Shown here in pieces: positions 20,818-29,756 of a stretch of 64,000 bases of DNA (position 1 is the stretch's first letter; every line of letters begins with the position of its first letter). Under the pieces are notes generated by a model, which had not been told where the DNA came from, ran no database searches, and saw only the letters and a program-made list of their open reading frames with translations. The position numbers were made by a program, and so were the translations under genes. Location of the stretch: positions 4,030,001 to 4,094,000 of the forward strand of contig NZ_CP009454.1 of NCBI RefSeq assembly GCF_000759475.1. Direction: 5' to 3'. Source of the stretch: Pantoea rwandensis. GTDB taxonomy: Bacteria; Pseudomonadota; Gammaproteobacteria; Enterobacterales; Enterobacteriaceae.

Positions 20818-21963
20818 TTAGCGGGTCAGATCGTCAAAGAACTTTTTCACACCGTCGAAGAAGCTTTTGGAGCGCGGGCTGTTTTTCTCACCCGTTGGGC
20901 CACCAAAGCTCTCTTCCAGCTCACGCAACAGCGCTTTCTGTTTGTCGTTGAGGCTAACTGGGGTTTCCACCACCACACGACACAGCAGATCGCCCACCGC
21001 GCCACCGCGCACTGACTTCACGCCTTTACCGCGCATGCGGAACAGCTTGCCGGTTTGCGTTTCAGACGGCACTTTCAGCTTCACGCGACCATCAAGGGTA
21101 GGCACTTCGATCTCGCCGCCCAATGCTGCCATCGCGAAGTTGATCGGCACTTCACAGTACAGGTTGTTATCTTCACGCTCGAAGATCGGGTGTTTCTTCA
21201 CCGAGACCTGAACGTACAGATCGCCCGCTGGCGCACCGTGTTCACCCGCTTCACCTTCGCCGCTCAGACGAATGCGATCGCCGGTATCCACGCCTGCCGG
21301 GATTTTCACCGACAAGGTTTTCTGGCGTTCAACGCGGCCATGACCATGACAGGCATTGCACGGATCTTTGATCACCGAGCCACGACCGTGACAGGTCGGA
21401 CACGCCTGCTGTACGGTAAAGAAGCCCTGACGCATCTGCACCTGGCCTGCACCGTGACAGGTCGAACAGGTTTGCGGCTGAGTACCCGCTTTCGCCCCGC
21501 TACCGTGGCAGACATCACACTCTTCCAGGGTTGGAATGCGGATCTCTTTGGTCACGCCGCGTACCGCTTCTTCCAGCGACAGCTCCATGTTGTAGCGTAA
21601 ATCGGCGCCACGGGCAGCACGCTGACGGCGTCCACCACCAAAAATATCGCCAAATACGTCGCCAAAGATATCGCTGAAGTCAGCACCGCCGCCGCCAAAG
21701 CCGCCGCCACCGAATCCACCACCGCCCATGCCACCCTGTTCGAAGGCTGCATGGCCGTACTGGTCATAGGCCGCACGCTTTTGCGCATCGGTCAGGACTT
21801 CGTAGGCTTCTTTAATCTCTTTAAACTTAGCTTCGGCTTCTTTATTGTCCGGGTTACGGTCCGGATGGTATTTCATCGCCAGGCGCTTGTAAGCCTTTTT
21901 GATTTCACGCTCATCTGCGGATTTAGAGACGCCTAAGATCTCGTAAAAATCACTCTTAGCCAT
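20818..21963 (-). CDS. dnaJ: Hsp40 co-chaperone DnaJ
   Basis: 381 residues (E. coli 376). The J domain at 1-70 contains the HPD motif in [10 protein letters not shown], which triggers DnaK ATPase. A Gly/Phe-rich linker ([17 protein letters not shown], about 77-95) follows. Four CXXCXGXG zinc repeats run from about 146 to 206: [24 protein letters not shown] and CNACHGHG. The C-terminal substrate-binding and dimerisation domains are complete. It is co-transcribed with dnaK, with an intercistronic hairpin between them. Confidence 0.97.
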   Translation of the reverse strand: MAKSDFYEILGVSKSADEREIKKAYKRLAMKYHPDRNPDNKEAEAKFKEIKEAYEVLTDAQKRAAYDQYGHAAFEQGGMGGGGFGGGGFGGGGADFSDIFGDVFGDIFGGGRRQRAARGADLRYNMELSLEEAVRGVTKEIRIPTLEECDVCHGSGAKAGTQPQTCSTCHGAGQVQMRQGFFTVQQACPTCHGRGSVIKDPCNACHGHGRVERQKTLSVKIPAGVDTGDRIRLSGEGEAGEHGAPAGDLYVQVSVKKHPIFEREDNNLYCEVPINFAMAALGGEIEVPTLDGRVKLKVPSETQTGKLFRMRGKGVKSVRGGAVGDLLCRVVVETPVSLNDKQKALLRELEESFGGPTGEKNSPRSKSFFDGVKKFFDDLTR

Positions 21964-21988
21964 TTTGTTCTGCCCTTAACATGATCGC

Positions 21989-22017
21989 ACGGGCGTGGAG
22001 AGATCTCCTACGCCCGT
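21989..22017 (-). other. Intercistronic hairpin between dnaK and dnaJ
   Basis: Arms ACGGGCGT-GGAGA / TCTCC-T-ACGCCCGT give a 13-bp stem with one bulged base and a tiny loop. No T-run follows on the minus strand, so it looks like an mRNA processing or stability structure rather than a terminator. It could explain unequal DnaK:DnaJ synthesis. Confidence 0.55.
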
Positions 22018-22066
22018 GCTGGTTTCAACGGCTGTCAGGCCAGCCGTCGCGCCCGGTCAGGGGCAA

Positions 22067-23977
22067 TTATTTTTTATCTTTAACTTCTTCGAATTCAGCG
22101 TCGACAACATCGTCATCTTTCTTTGCTGAAGCGTCGCCAGCATCTGCTGCGCCCGCCTGGCCTTGCTGCTGCGCCAGTTCCATCAGTTTGCCAGACACTT
22201 CCATCAGAGCCTGCATTTTGGCTTCGATTTCTGCTTTATCTTCGCCTTTCAGCGCGGTGTTCAGCTCGGTCAACGCAGACTCAATCGGTGCTTTGTCGTC
22301 AGCAGACAGTTTGTCACCGGCTTCATCCAACTGCTTACGGGTGCTGTGCGCAATCTGGTCACCCTGGTTGCGCGTCTGCACCAGCTCTTCGAACTTACGG
22401 TCAGACTCGGCATTCGCTTCTGCATCACGCACCATTTTTTCGATCTCTTCTTCGTTCAGGCCTGAAGAAGCTTTGATGGTGATCTTCTGCTCTTTACCGC
22501 TGTTCTTGTCCTTCGCAGACACGTGCAGGATACCATCGGCATCGATATCGAAGGTCACTTCGATCTGCGGCATACCGCGCGGTGCAGCCTGAATACCGTC
22601 GAGGTTGAACTGGCCCAGAGATTTGTTATCACCTGAACGCTTACGCTCACCCTGCAGCACGTGAATGGTCACGGCAGACTGGTTATCTTCAGCGGTTGAG
22701 AACACCTGGCTGTGCTTAGTTGGGATGGTGGTGTTCTTGCTGATCAGCGCAGTCATCACGCCACCCATGGTTTCGATACCCAGTGACAGTGGCGTTACGT
22801 CCAACAGCAGAACGTCCTTCACTTCACCTGCCAGCACGCCGCCCTGAACCGCAGCACCCACAGCAACCGCTTCATCTGGGTTCACATCTTTACGTGGCTC
22901 TTTACCAAAGAACTCAGTCACTTTGGCCTGAACCATTGGCATACGTGTCTGACCACCGACGAGGATTACGTCGTTGATGTCAGAAACAGACAGACCTGCA
23001 TCTTGCAGCGCAACTTTCAGTGGCTCGATAGAACGGGTCACCAGATCTTCAACCAGTGATTCCAGCTTCGCACGGGTCACTTTGATGTTCAGGTGCTTAG
23101 GACCGGTTGCATCTGCAGTGATGTATGGCAAGTTAACGTCGGTCTGCTGTGCAGAAGACAGTTCAATCTTCGCTTTTTCAGCCGCTTCTTTCAGACGCTG
23201 CATTGCCAGTGGATCGTTATGCAGATCGATACCCTGGTCTTTCTTGAACTCTGCTACCAGGTAGTTGATCAGACGGCTGTCGAAGTCTTCACCACCGAGG
23301 TGAGTATCACCATTGGTCGCCAGCACTTCGAAGGTTTTTTCGCCATCAACTTCATCGATTTCGATGATAGAGATATCGAAAGTACCACCACCCAGGTCAT
23401 ATACCGCGATAGTGCGGTTGCCCTGACCTTTGTCCAGACCGTAAGCCAGTGCAGCTGCGGTAGGTTCGTTGATGATACGTTTTACGTCCAGACCCGCGAT
23501 ACGGCCGGCATCTTTGGTTGCCTGACGCTGTGCATCGTTGAAGTAAGCTGGAACAGTGATAACCGCTTCGGTTACCGCTTCACCGAGGAAATCTTCCGCG
23601 GTTTTCTTCATCTTTTTCAGCACTTCAGCAGAGATCTGCGGTGGTGCCATTTTCTGGTCTTTCACGTTCAACCATGCGTCACCGTTATCAGAACCGATGA
23701 TTTTGTACGGCATGATTTTGATATCACGCTGCACTTCTTCGTCCTGGAAACGACGGCCAATCAGGCGCTTGATCGCGAACAGGGTGTTCTGCGGGTTAGT
23801 CACCGCCTGACGTTTAGCCGGCTGACCGACCAGAGTTTCGCCATCTTGTGTATATGCAATGATTGACGGTGTGGTGCGATCGCCTTCGGCGTTTTCAAGC
23901 ACACGTGCTTTACCACCATCCATAACCGCAACACATGAGTTGGTTGTACCCAAGTCAATACCAATAATCTTACCCAT
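22067..23977 (-). CDS. dnaK: Hsp70 chaperone DnaK
   Basis: 636 residues (E. coli 638). The N-terminal actin-like ATPase begins [21 protein letters not shown] and includes [15 protein letters not shown] and [14 protein letters not shown]. The interdomain linker [19 protein letters not shown] is conserved, followed by the substrate-binding beta domain and a helical lid. The C-terminal tail is disordered and acidic, ending EFEEVKDKK. It works with DnaJ and GrpE in folding and in restraining sigma-32. A classic heat-shock promoter stands upstream. Confidence 0.98.
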   Translation of the reverse strand: MGKIIGIDLGTTNSCVAVMDGGKARVLENAEGDRTTPSIIAYTQDGETLVGQPAKRQAVTNPQNTLFAIKRLIGRRFQDEEVQRDIKIMPYKIIGSDNGDAWLNVKDQKMAPPQISAEVLKKMKKTAEDFLGEAVTEAVITVPAYFNDAQRQATKDAGRIAGLDVKRIINEPTAAALAYGLDKGQGNRTIAVYDLGGGTFDISIIEIDEVDGEKTFEVLATNGDTHLGGEDFDSRLINYLVAEFKKDQGIDLHNDPLAMQRLKEAAEKAKIELSSAQQTDVNLPYITADATGPKHLNIKVTRAKLESLVEDLVTRSIEPLKVALQDAGLSVSDINDVILVGGQTRMPMVQAKVTEFFGKEPRKDVNPDEAVAVGAAVQGGVLAGEVKDVLLLDVTPLSLGIETMGGVMTALISKNTTIPTKHSQVFSTAEDNQSAVTIHVLQGERKRSGDNKSLGQFNLDGIQAAPRGMPQIEVTFDIDADGILHVSAKDKNSGKEQKITIKASSGLNEEEIEKMVRDAEANAESDRKFEELVQTRNQGDQIAHSTRKQLDEAGDKLSADDKAPIESALTELNTALKGEDKAEIEAKMQALMEVSGKLMELAQQQGQAGAADAGDASAKKDDDVVDAEFEEVKDKK

Positions 23978-24098
23978 CTAAACGTCTCCCACTTAAATTC
24001 TTTGTCAATTAGCGTTGTTAGCAGATGTGCGGTCAAACTGACCCTTTTCAACTGCTGTAACAGGCTTTTTTTGCTGCCTGCCATCACTCGATGACAAC

Positions 24099-24127
24099 TA
24101 AATGGGGCCGCTTCAGAGCGCATCAAG
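24099..24127 (-). promoter_or_regulatory. Sigma-32 (heat-shock) promoter of dnaKJ
   Basis: On the minus strand, CTTGAT (24127-24122) and CCCCATTTA (24107-24099) are separated by 14 bp. This is an almost ideal match to the RpoH consensus CTTGAA-N13/15-CCCCATNT and to E. coli dnaK P1. It lies 122 bp before the dnaK start. Confidence 0.9.
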
Positions 24128-24166
24128 GGTTAAAACTAAAATATTTTTAAAAAAATGCGGAAAAGA

Positions 24167-24186
24167 AAAAGGCGCTTACGCGCCTT
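24167..24186 (-). terminator. Intrinsic terminator at the end of the MHS transporter gene
   Basis: Stem AAGGCGC / GCGCCTT with loop TTAC, followed on the minus strand by TTTTTCTTTT. It begins 4 bp after the stop codon and insulates the transporter gene from the dnaK promoter. Confidence 0.85.
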
Positions 24187-24189
24187 GAG

Positions 24190-25491
24190 TTAAACATTTA
24201 CCTGATTGAGCAGTGTCGATCGCTGTTTTTCGCTCTGTAGCCAGAGGCCGACCAGCAAACCAATCAACGCCAGCGCCAACACATACCAGGCGGGTGCCAT
24301 CGGCGTGAATTGCATCATTAGCGTCACGCTAATGGGTGTCAGACCGCCGAAAATCGCATAGGCCACATTGTATGAGAAGGAGATGCCGGTGAAACGCACC
24401 GCCGCCGGGAACGCTTTAACCATCACAAAAGGCACCACACCCACCACGCCAACGCTCAATCCCGCCAGTCCATACCAGACAAACAGCATCTCCGGCGCAC
24501 CTCCCAGTTGGTGGAAGAAGTTCCAGCTGAAGATGGCCAGCAGTATGGAGCCGCCAATCAACGTACGGGCCGCACCGAAGCGATCCACAACCCAGCCCGC
24601 GATGACGCAGCCGATCAGCAACATAACGGTGGCGACGCTGTTGGCCTGCAGACTCAATGCTGCGGGGATGCCATGCTGTTTCTGCATCAGCGTGGGCGCC
24701 ATCAGAATCACCACCACGATGCAGGCCGAGAGCAACCAGGTCAGCAGCATCGAAATCACAATGCCGCGCTTATGGCTGGCAAGGATGGTTTGCAGCGGCA
24801 GCTTGTCAGACAGCGCTTTACGCTGCTGCATCTGCTTAAACACCGGCGTTTCGTGCAGCCAGCGGCGCAGATACATCGCCAGCAAGCCGAATAAGCCACC
24901 GAGGAAAAACGGAATGCGCCAGCCGTGATCGCGAATCGCAGCCGGTGAAAGTGTGGTGTTCAGCACCGTCGCCACTAGCGAACCCAGCAAAATGCCCGCG
25001 GTTAAACCCGCTGTCAGCGTGCCACAGGCAAAACCAATACGTTTTTCCGGCACATGTTCAGCCACGAAGACCCACGCACCCGGCACCTCGCCACCAATCG
25101 CGGCGCCCTGCAGCACGCGCATCAGCAACATCAAAATCGGCGCTGCGATGCCAATGCTGGCATAAGTCGGCAGTGCGCCCATTGCCAGCGTGGGTAACGC
25201 CATTAACAGAATGCTCAGACTAAACATCTTCTTGCGCCCAACTTTGTCACCAAAGTGCGCCATGATGATGCCGCCCAGCGGACGCGCCAGATAACCTGCG
25301 GCGAAAATCGCGAAGGTCTGTACCTGACGCAACCACTCTGGGATATCCGGTGGGAAAAATAGCTCGCCGATTACGGCGGCGAAGAAAACGAAGATGATGA
25401 AGTCGTAGAATTCCAGTGCCCCGCCGAGGGCGGCCAGCGACAGGGTTTTATAATCCTGGCCGTTGAGACGGCGCGTTGTATGTGCATCCAT
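24190..25491 (-). CDS. MFS transporter, metabolite:H+ symporter (MHS) family
   Basis: 433 residues with twelve predicted membrane helices. MHS/Sugar_tr signatures are GGALEFYDFIIFVFFAAVIGELFF in TM1, GYLARPLGGIIMAHFGDKVGRKKMF in the TM2-3 loop (the RXGRR-like MFS motif), and RVLQGAAIGGEVPGAWVFVAEHVPEKRIGFACG. The motif YGLAGLSVGVVGVVPFVMVKAFPAAVRFTGISFSYNVAYAIFGG follows in TM9-10. The family imports small carboxylates, shikimate, proline/betaine or similar; the substrate here cannot be told. It fills the mog-dnaK interval where E. coli has satP and yaaW. mog lies 113 bp upstream, and a terminator closes the gene. Confidence 0.85.
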   Translation of the reverse strand: MDAHTTRRLNGQDYKTLSLAALGGALEFYDFIIFVFFAAVIGELFFPPDIPEWLRQVQTFAIFAAGYLARPLGGIIMAHFGDKVGRKKMFSLSILLMALPTLAMGALPTYASIGIAAPILMLLMRVLQGAAIGGEVPGAWVFVAEHVPEKRIGFACGTLTAGLTAGILLGSLVATVLNTTLSPAAIRDHGWRIPFFLGGLFGLLAMYLRRWLHETPVFKQMQQRKALSDKLPLQTILASHKRGIVISMLLTWLLSACIVVVILMAPTLMQKQHGIPAALSLQANSVATVMLLIGCVIAGWVVDRFGAARTLIGGSILLAIFSWNFFHQLGGAPEMLFVWYGLAGLSVGVVGVVPFVMVKAFPAAVRFTGISFSYNVAYAIFGGLTPISVTLMMQFTPMAPAWYVLALALIGLLVGLWLQSEKQRSTLLNQVNV

Positions 25492-25604
25492 AGTCGTGCG
25501 GTATCCAGAGACAAAGTCAGTGTGGTTGTAAAGCTGGAGTTACTATACCGTCAATATTTCGCCACACCAGTATCGCTGAATTTTATGCCTGAAAACGGCG
25601 ATTT

Positions 25605-26192
25605 TCAGACGTTTGTCTCACGCCTTGCACTTTTAGGACGAAATGCTGCTACCACTTCGGGATCGGTTTCCACGTAGGGCCCTTCCAGCAACTGTAAACA
25701 ATAAGGTACAGCAGCAAAAATACCCGGCACTTTCACTGCACCATCTTCTGCTTTCAGCCCTTCCAGTGTCTCTTTGATGGATTTGGGCTGACCCGGCAGA
25801 TTGAGGATCAGCGACTGTTTGCGGATCACCCCCACCTGACGCGAAAGGATCGCAGTCGGCACAAACTGCAGGCTGATTTGACGCATCTGTTCGCCAAAAC
25901 CCGGCATCTCACGATCGGCGACTGCCAGGGTAGCATCGGGCGTAACATCGCGGCGCGCAGGGCCGGTTCCGCCGGTGGTCAGTACCAGATTGCAGAACAG
26001 TTCATCGACCAGTTCACAGATCGCCTGTTCAATCATCGGCTGCTCATCGGGTACTAAACGGGTTTCGATTTCAAACGGGGTAGTCAGCGCGGCGGCGAGC
26101 CAGCTTTCCAGCGCCGGAATGCCTTGATCCTGATAAATGCCATTAGCAGCACGATCGGAAACGGAAATTAATCCAATACGCAAAGTATCCAT
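25605..26192 (-). CDS. mog: Molybdopterin adenylyltransferase Mog
   Basis: 195 residues, the E. coli length. It adenylates molybdopterin before MoeA inserts molybdate. The MoCF/MogA fold is recognised by IGLISVSDRAANGIYQDQGIPAL, LVLTTGGTGPARRDVTPDATLAV (the GGTG nucleotide loop), EQMRQISLQFVPTAILSRQVGVIRKQSLILNLPGQPKSIKE, and a terminal PYCLQLLEGPYVETD. It is probably a single gene downstream of talB, as in E. coli. Confidence 0.96.
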   Translation of the reverse strand: MDTLRIGLISVSDRAANGIYQDQGIPALESWLAAALTTPFEIETRLVPDEQPMIEQAICELVDELFCNLVLTTGGTGPARRDVTPDATLAVADREMPGFGEQMRQISLQFVPTAILSRQVGVIRKQSLILNLPGQPKSIKETLEGLKAEDGAVKVPGIFAAVPYCLQLLEGPYVETDPEVVAAFRPKSARRETNV

Positions 26193-26275
26193 TGAGTTAT
26201 CGCTGTGGTTGACCGCAAGGCGGCAAATAAAGAGGGATGCAAAGAGGATAATACAAAGCGGAGTCGAGGGAAAAG

Positions 26276-26307
26276 CGTAAAACCGTGGCGACAGCTGCCG
26301 CCACGGT
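26276..26307 (-). terminator. Intrinsic terminator after talB
   Basis: Arms ACCGTGGCG / CGCCACGGT enclose an 8-base loop, and TTTTACG follows on the minus strand. It lies 9 bp after the talB stop. Confidence 0.75.
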
Positions 26308-26315
26308 AAATCACC

Positions 26316-27269
26316 TTACAGCAGTTCGGCGATCATCTTCTCAAGTTTGCCCTGATCGATGGCAAAGTTGCGGATACCTTCAGCCAGTTTGGTCACGGCC
26401 ATTGGATCCTGGTTGTGCTGCCAGAAGAACTCAGCTTCGGTCATTTTCGCAGGGCGCGCTTTGACTTCACCGGTATAGCTCAGCTTGCGCTCAACCGCAC
26501 CTTCGCTCTCTGCCAGCTCTTTCAGCAGGCCCGGAGAGATGGTCAGACGGTCACAGCCGGCCAGTTCGATGATTTCACCGATGTTACGGAAGCTGGCACC
26601 CATTACCACAGTTTCATAACCGTGCTGTTTGTAATAGTTGTAGATTTCCGCCACCGACACCACGCCTGGATCTTCATGCGCAGCGTACTCTTTCTTATCG
26701 GTGTTCTGCTTGTACCAGTCGAGGATACGGCCTACGAATGGCGAGATCAGGAACACGCCTGCTTCCGCACATGCACGCGCCTGCGCGAAAGAGAACAGCA
26801 GAGTCAGGTTACAGTTGATGCCTTCTTTTTCCAGCTGCTCAGCAGCACGGATGCCCTGCCAGGTTGAAGCCAGTTTGATCAGGATACGGTCGTTGCTGAT
26901 GCCCGCATCGTTGTACAGCTTGATCAGGCTACGTGCCTTCGCGATGCTCGCTTCGGTGTCGTAGGAGAGACGTGCGTCAACTTCGGTAGAGATACGGCCT
27001 GGGATCAGTTTCAGAATTTCCAGACCAATGTTGACGGCCAGCTTGTCAGAAACCAGTGCCAGCTGCTCTTCTTTGTTGCTGCTCTGCTGACGTGCCCAGG
27101 TAATGGCTTCGTCAATCAGTTTGCGGTATTCAGGGATTTGAGCGGCGTTGAGGATCAAAGAAGGGTTGGTGGTCGCATCTTGCGGCTGATAAAGCTTCAT
27201 CGCCGCGATATCACCGGTGTCGGCGACCACAGTAGTCAGCTGACGCAAGGAAGTAAGTTTGTCCGTCAT
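26316..27269 (-). CDS. talB: Transaldolase
   Basis: 317 residues, as in E. coli TalB. It transfers a dihydroxyacetone unit between sedoheptulose-7-phosphate and glyceraldehyde-3-phosphate in the non-oxidative pentose phosphate pathway. The N-terminal [13 protein letters not shown] holds the conserved Asp. The Schiff-base Lys is in [19 protein letters not shown] (near residue 132), and [21 protein letters not shown] follows. It sits between mog and yaaA; the E. coli transporter gene yaaJ, normally between talB and yaaA, is missing. Confidence 0.97.
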   Translation of the reverse strand: MTDKLTSLRQLTTVVADTGDIAAMKLYQPQDATTNPSLILNAAQIPEYRKLIDEAITWARQQSSNKEEQLALVSDKLAVNIGLEILKLIPGRISTEVDARLSYDTEASIAKARSLIKLYNDAGISNDRILIKLASTWQGIRAAEQLEKEGINCNLTLLFSFAQARACAEAGVFLISPFVGRILDWYKQNTDKKEYAAHEDPGVVSVAEIYNYYKQHGYETVVMGASFRNIGEIIELAGCDRLTISPGLLKELAESEGAVERKLSYTGEVKARPAKMTEAEFFWQHNQDPMAVTKLAEGIRNFAIDQGKLEKMIAELL

Positions 27270-27482
27270 GGTTCTCTTTCTCTTAGGTTGACTGTCAGGG
27301 TGTAAAAGGCTGTTGGGATAATATCACGCACAATTCAGTGCGCAACATCACGAAGTGCCTCATTACGATAGCGCTAACAAATGGGAGCGATTTGCCGATC
27401 CGTGCAGCTTTTTTGCTACACTCGTCGCAACTTAATTCCCATCAATCCCCTGTGAACAGGCGGGTCAACAAGGACAAACACG

Positions 27483-28259
27483 ATGCTGATGGTTATCTCG
27501 CCAGCGAAGACACTGGATTTTGAAAGCCCGCTGGCGACACAGCGCTTTACGCAGTCAACACTGTTAGAAAAATCACAACAGCTGATCGATGTTGCGCGCG
27601 ATCTTTCACCGGCGCAGATCAGTTCACTGATGGGCATCAGCGACAAACTGGCGCATCTGAATGCCGATCGCTTTAACCAGTGGCAGCCGCCCTTCACGCT
27701 CGACAATGCCCGACAGGCAATTCTGGCGTTTAAAGGCGATGTGTACACCGGTTTGCAGGCTGAGACGTTCAGTGATGCAGATTTCGATTTTGCCCAGCAG
27801 CACCTGCGCATGCTGTCCGGTTTATACGGCGTGCTGCGTCCGCTGGATTTGATGCAGCCTTACCGCCTGGAAATGGGCATCAAGCTGGCCAACCCGGCGG
27901 CAAAAGACCTCTACGGTTTCTGGGGTGATTTACTGACGCAGAAGCTGAATGACGCGATGGCCGAGCAAGGCGATGAGGTGCTGATCAACCTCGCATCCGA
28001 TGAGTACTTCAAAGCGGTGAAGCCGAAGCAACTGAACGGTGAGTTGATCAAGCCGGTGTTCCTCGATGAGAAAAACGGCAAGTTTAAGGTGATCAGTTTT
28101 TACGCCAAGAAAGCGCGTGGCCTGATGAGCCGCTATGTGATTCAGAACCGCCTGAGCAAGCCCGAGCAGCTGAAACAGTTTGATGTCGATGGCTACTTCT
28201 TTGCGGCTGACGAGAGCAAGGGTAACGAGTTGGTGTTTAAGCGCCGCGAGCAGAAATAA
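27483..28259 (+). CDS. yaaA: Peroxide stress protein YaaA (DUF328)
   Basis: 258 residues, as in E. coli. YaaA lowers free intracellular iron and damage during peroxide stress; in E. coli it belongs to the OxyR regulon, and the fold binds DNA. The family signature [59 protein letters not shown] and [20 protein letters not shown] is intact. Its terminator hairpin has been split by the IS element that follows: the left arm remains at 28263-28271 and the right arm is now at 29711-29719. Confidence 0.95.
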   Translation: MLMVISPAKTLDFESPLATQRFTQSTLLEKSQQLIDVARDLSPAQISSLMGISDKLAHLNADRFNQWQPPFTLDNARQAILAFKGDVYTGLQAETFSDADFDFAQQHLRMLSGLYGVLRPLDLMQPYRLEMGIKLANPAAKDLYGFWGDLLTQKLNDAMAEQGDEVLINLASDEYFKAVKPKQLNGELIKPVFLDEKNGKFKVISFYAKKARGLMSRYVIQNRLSKPEQLKQFDVDGYFFAADESKGNELVFKRREQK

Positions 28260-28267
28260 AAAAAGGT

Positions 28268-28280
28268 CGCCAACAGGGCG
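28268..28280. repeat. Left copy of the 13-bp target-site duplication
   Basis: CGCCAACAGGGCG directly abuts the left inverted repeat of the IS element and is identical to 29702-29714. The length fits the 11-13 bp duplications of IS4. Confidence 0.95.
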
Positions 28281-28338
28281 TAATGCCGATCAGTTAAGAC
28301 AAAAATGATCGGTTGAACGATCCAACAGTTCTGCAAGA

Positions 28339-28371
28339 ATCCGTAATCTCTCAGGGATTACGGATTTTTTT
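28339..28371 (+). terminator. Inward-reading terminator hairpin before the transposase start
   Basis: ATCCGTAATC / GATTACGGAT is a perfect 10-bp stem with a 7-base loop, followed by six T ending one base before the transposase ATG. It should stop transcription entering from yaaA. In RNA started outside it could also hide the initiation region, a common way for an IS to limit its own transposase. Confidence 0.7.
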
Positions 28372-29688
28372 ATGCTTCTCAGTCAGGCTCTCGATATTGT
28401 TCATAACTTTACTCCTCAGGAGTTCTCGACGCTTTCTGATCTCCTTTCTCCTGAACTTATTGACGAGTGTCTCGCGGATACCGGGACAGTAACGTTACGT
28501 AAGCGCAGGTTGTCGATGGAAATGATGGTCTGGGCAGTGACGGGCATGGCACTTTTTCGCTCCCATTCGATGACTCAGCTCGTCTCACACCTGGATATCC
28601 TTCTGCCGGGGAAAAGGCCCTTTGTTGCGCCCAGCGCGGTTGTGCAGGCCCGGCAGCGATTTGGAGAAGATGTTATCCGGTTAATGTTTGAGAAAACGCA
28701 GCGCCTGTGGTTTGAAAAGACACCGCTGTCGCACTGGAACGGACTGACTCTGATGGCGGTGGATGGCACCGTATGGCGTACCCCTGACACACCAGAGAAT
28801 GATGCCGCCTTCGGGCGAACGGCCAATATTAATAAGTGCTCTGAGTGGCCGCAGGTGCGAATGGTCTGTCAGATGGAAGTCACCAGTCACCTGCTGTCAG
28901 CAGCAGCGTTCGACAGCGTCTCAGCTGTCGGCGAAGCCGATCTTGCCGCTCAGCTTATCCCACAGACCCCCGACCACTCTCTGACCCTCTTTGATAAAGG
29001 TTTTTATGCGCTGGGTCTGCTGCACGCCTGGCAGTCAGCGGGAACGGAAAGACACTGGATGCTGCCGCTGCGCAAAGGAGCACAGTACCGTGTAATCCGT
29101 AGCTTAGGGGCCGGGCAGGCGTTGGTGGAATTACAGCTGTCGCCGCAGGCGAAGAAAAAATGGCAGGGTGCTGCGGACACGCTGACGGCAAGGCTTATCA
29201 GCAAAGAACTCAACGGAAAAACGGTTCAAATCCTGACATCCATGTGCGATCCCCTGAGGTATCCCAAAGCAGATGTCGTGGATTTATACGGCCATCGCTG
29301 GGAAATAGAGCATGGGTTCCGCGAGATGAAACAACACCTGCTGAATAATGAGCTGACGCTGAGAAGCAAAAAGCCAGAACTTGTGCGTCAGGAGCTGTGG
29401 GGCGTGGTCCTAGCCTATAACCTTCTGAGGTTCATGATGGCGCAGATGGCGTACAGCCTGAAAGGCGTGGAACCTTATCAGATGAGTTTTAAGCAGTCCG
29501 CACTGTATCTGAGAAGTCATCTGAGCCTGCTACCGGGCATCTCACCGGGAAAAATACCGCGGATAATGGAAGAGGTAATGGCGATGGCGCCAGGGCTGGT
29601 GCTGCCAGAAAGAAGAGTGCGGCATTACCCAAGGGCGGTAAAAAAGAAGCCGCAACGTTATCCGTTGCGGCCTCCATTAAGATCTTAA
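28372..29688 (+). CDS. IS4-family transposase (DDE)
   Basis: 438 residues, uninterrupted. The IS4 N-terminal domain (DUF4372-like, [17 protein letters not shown]...[14 protein letters not shown]) precedes the DDE catalytic core. The first Asp is in [21 protein letters not shown] (near 127) and the second in [17 protein letters not shown] (near 206). The YREK box [15 protein letters not shown] fits Y-x2-R-x3-E-x6-K, supplying the catalytic Glu. It closely resembles the transposase of E. coli IS4. The ATG abuts the T-run of a terminator, with no good ribosome-binding site, consistent with low expression. Confidence 0.95.
   Translation: MLLSQALDIVHNFTPQEFSTLSDLLSPELIDECLADTGTVTLRKRRLSMEMMVWAVTGMALFRSHSMTQLVSHLDILLPGKRPFVAPSAVVQARQRFGEDVIRLMFEKTQRLWFEKTPLSHWNGLTLMAVDGTVWRTPDTPENDAAFGRTANINKCSEWPQVRMVCQMEVTSHLLSAAAFDSVSAVGEADLAAQLIPQTPDHSLTLFDKGFYALGLLHAWQSAGTERHWMLPLRKGAQYRVIRSLGAGQALVELQLSPQAKKKWQGAADTLTARLISKELNGKTVQILTSMCDPLRYPKADVVDLYGHRWEIEHGFREMKQHLLNNELTLRSKKPELVRQELWGVVLAYNLLRFMMAQMAYSLKGVEPYQMSFKQSALYLRSHLSLLPGISPGKIPRIMEEVMAMAPGLVLPERRVRHYPRAVKKKPQRYPLRPPLRS
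29641..29672 (-). terminator. Inward-reading terminator at the right end of the IS
   Basis: GCCGCAACG / CGTTGCGGC with a 5-base loop, followed on the minus strand by TTCTTTTTT. It lies within the last codons of the transposase. It faces transcription coming from thrC, so it probably replaces the terminator the IS destroyed. Confidence 0.7.
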
Positions 29689-29701
29689 CTGACAAGCATT
29701 A

Positions 29702-29714
29702 CGCCAACAGGGCG
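29702..29714. repeat. Right copy of the 13-bp target-site duplication
   Basis: CGCCAACAGGGCG abuts the right inverted repeat. Joining the flanks restores AAGGTCGCC-AACAG-GGCGACCTT, a perfect 9-bp terminator stem, with the duplication centred on its loop. A palindromic repeat GCGCATCAATGCGC follows at 29732-29745, between the IS and the thrC stop. Confidence 0.95.
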
Positions 29715-29756
29715 ACCTTCCTCTCTTTGACGCGCATCAATGCGCGCCTGTTTGCA

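Larger units (their letters stand above)
28281..29701 (+). mobile_element. Complete IS4-family insertion sequence, 1421 bp
   Basis: Bounded by imperfect terminal inverted repeats: left TAATGCCGATCAGTTAAGA, right (reverse complement) TAATGCTTGTCAGTTAAGA, differing at three inner positions. It is flanked by a perfect 13-bp duplication and holds one intact transposase gene. The left end is close to that of E. coli IS4 as I recall it, and the size is close to its 1426 bp. The element looks recent and able to move. It is inserted between yaaA and thrC, exactly in the centre of their terminator hairpin, disrupting no gene. Confidence 0.95.
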
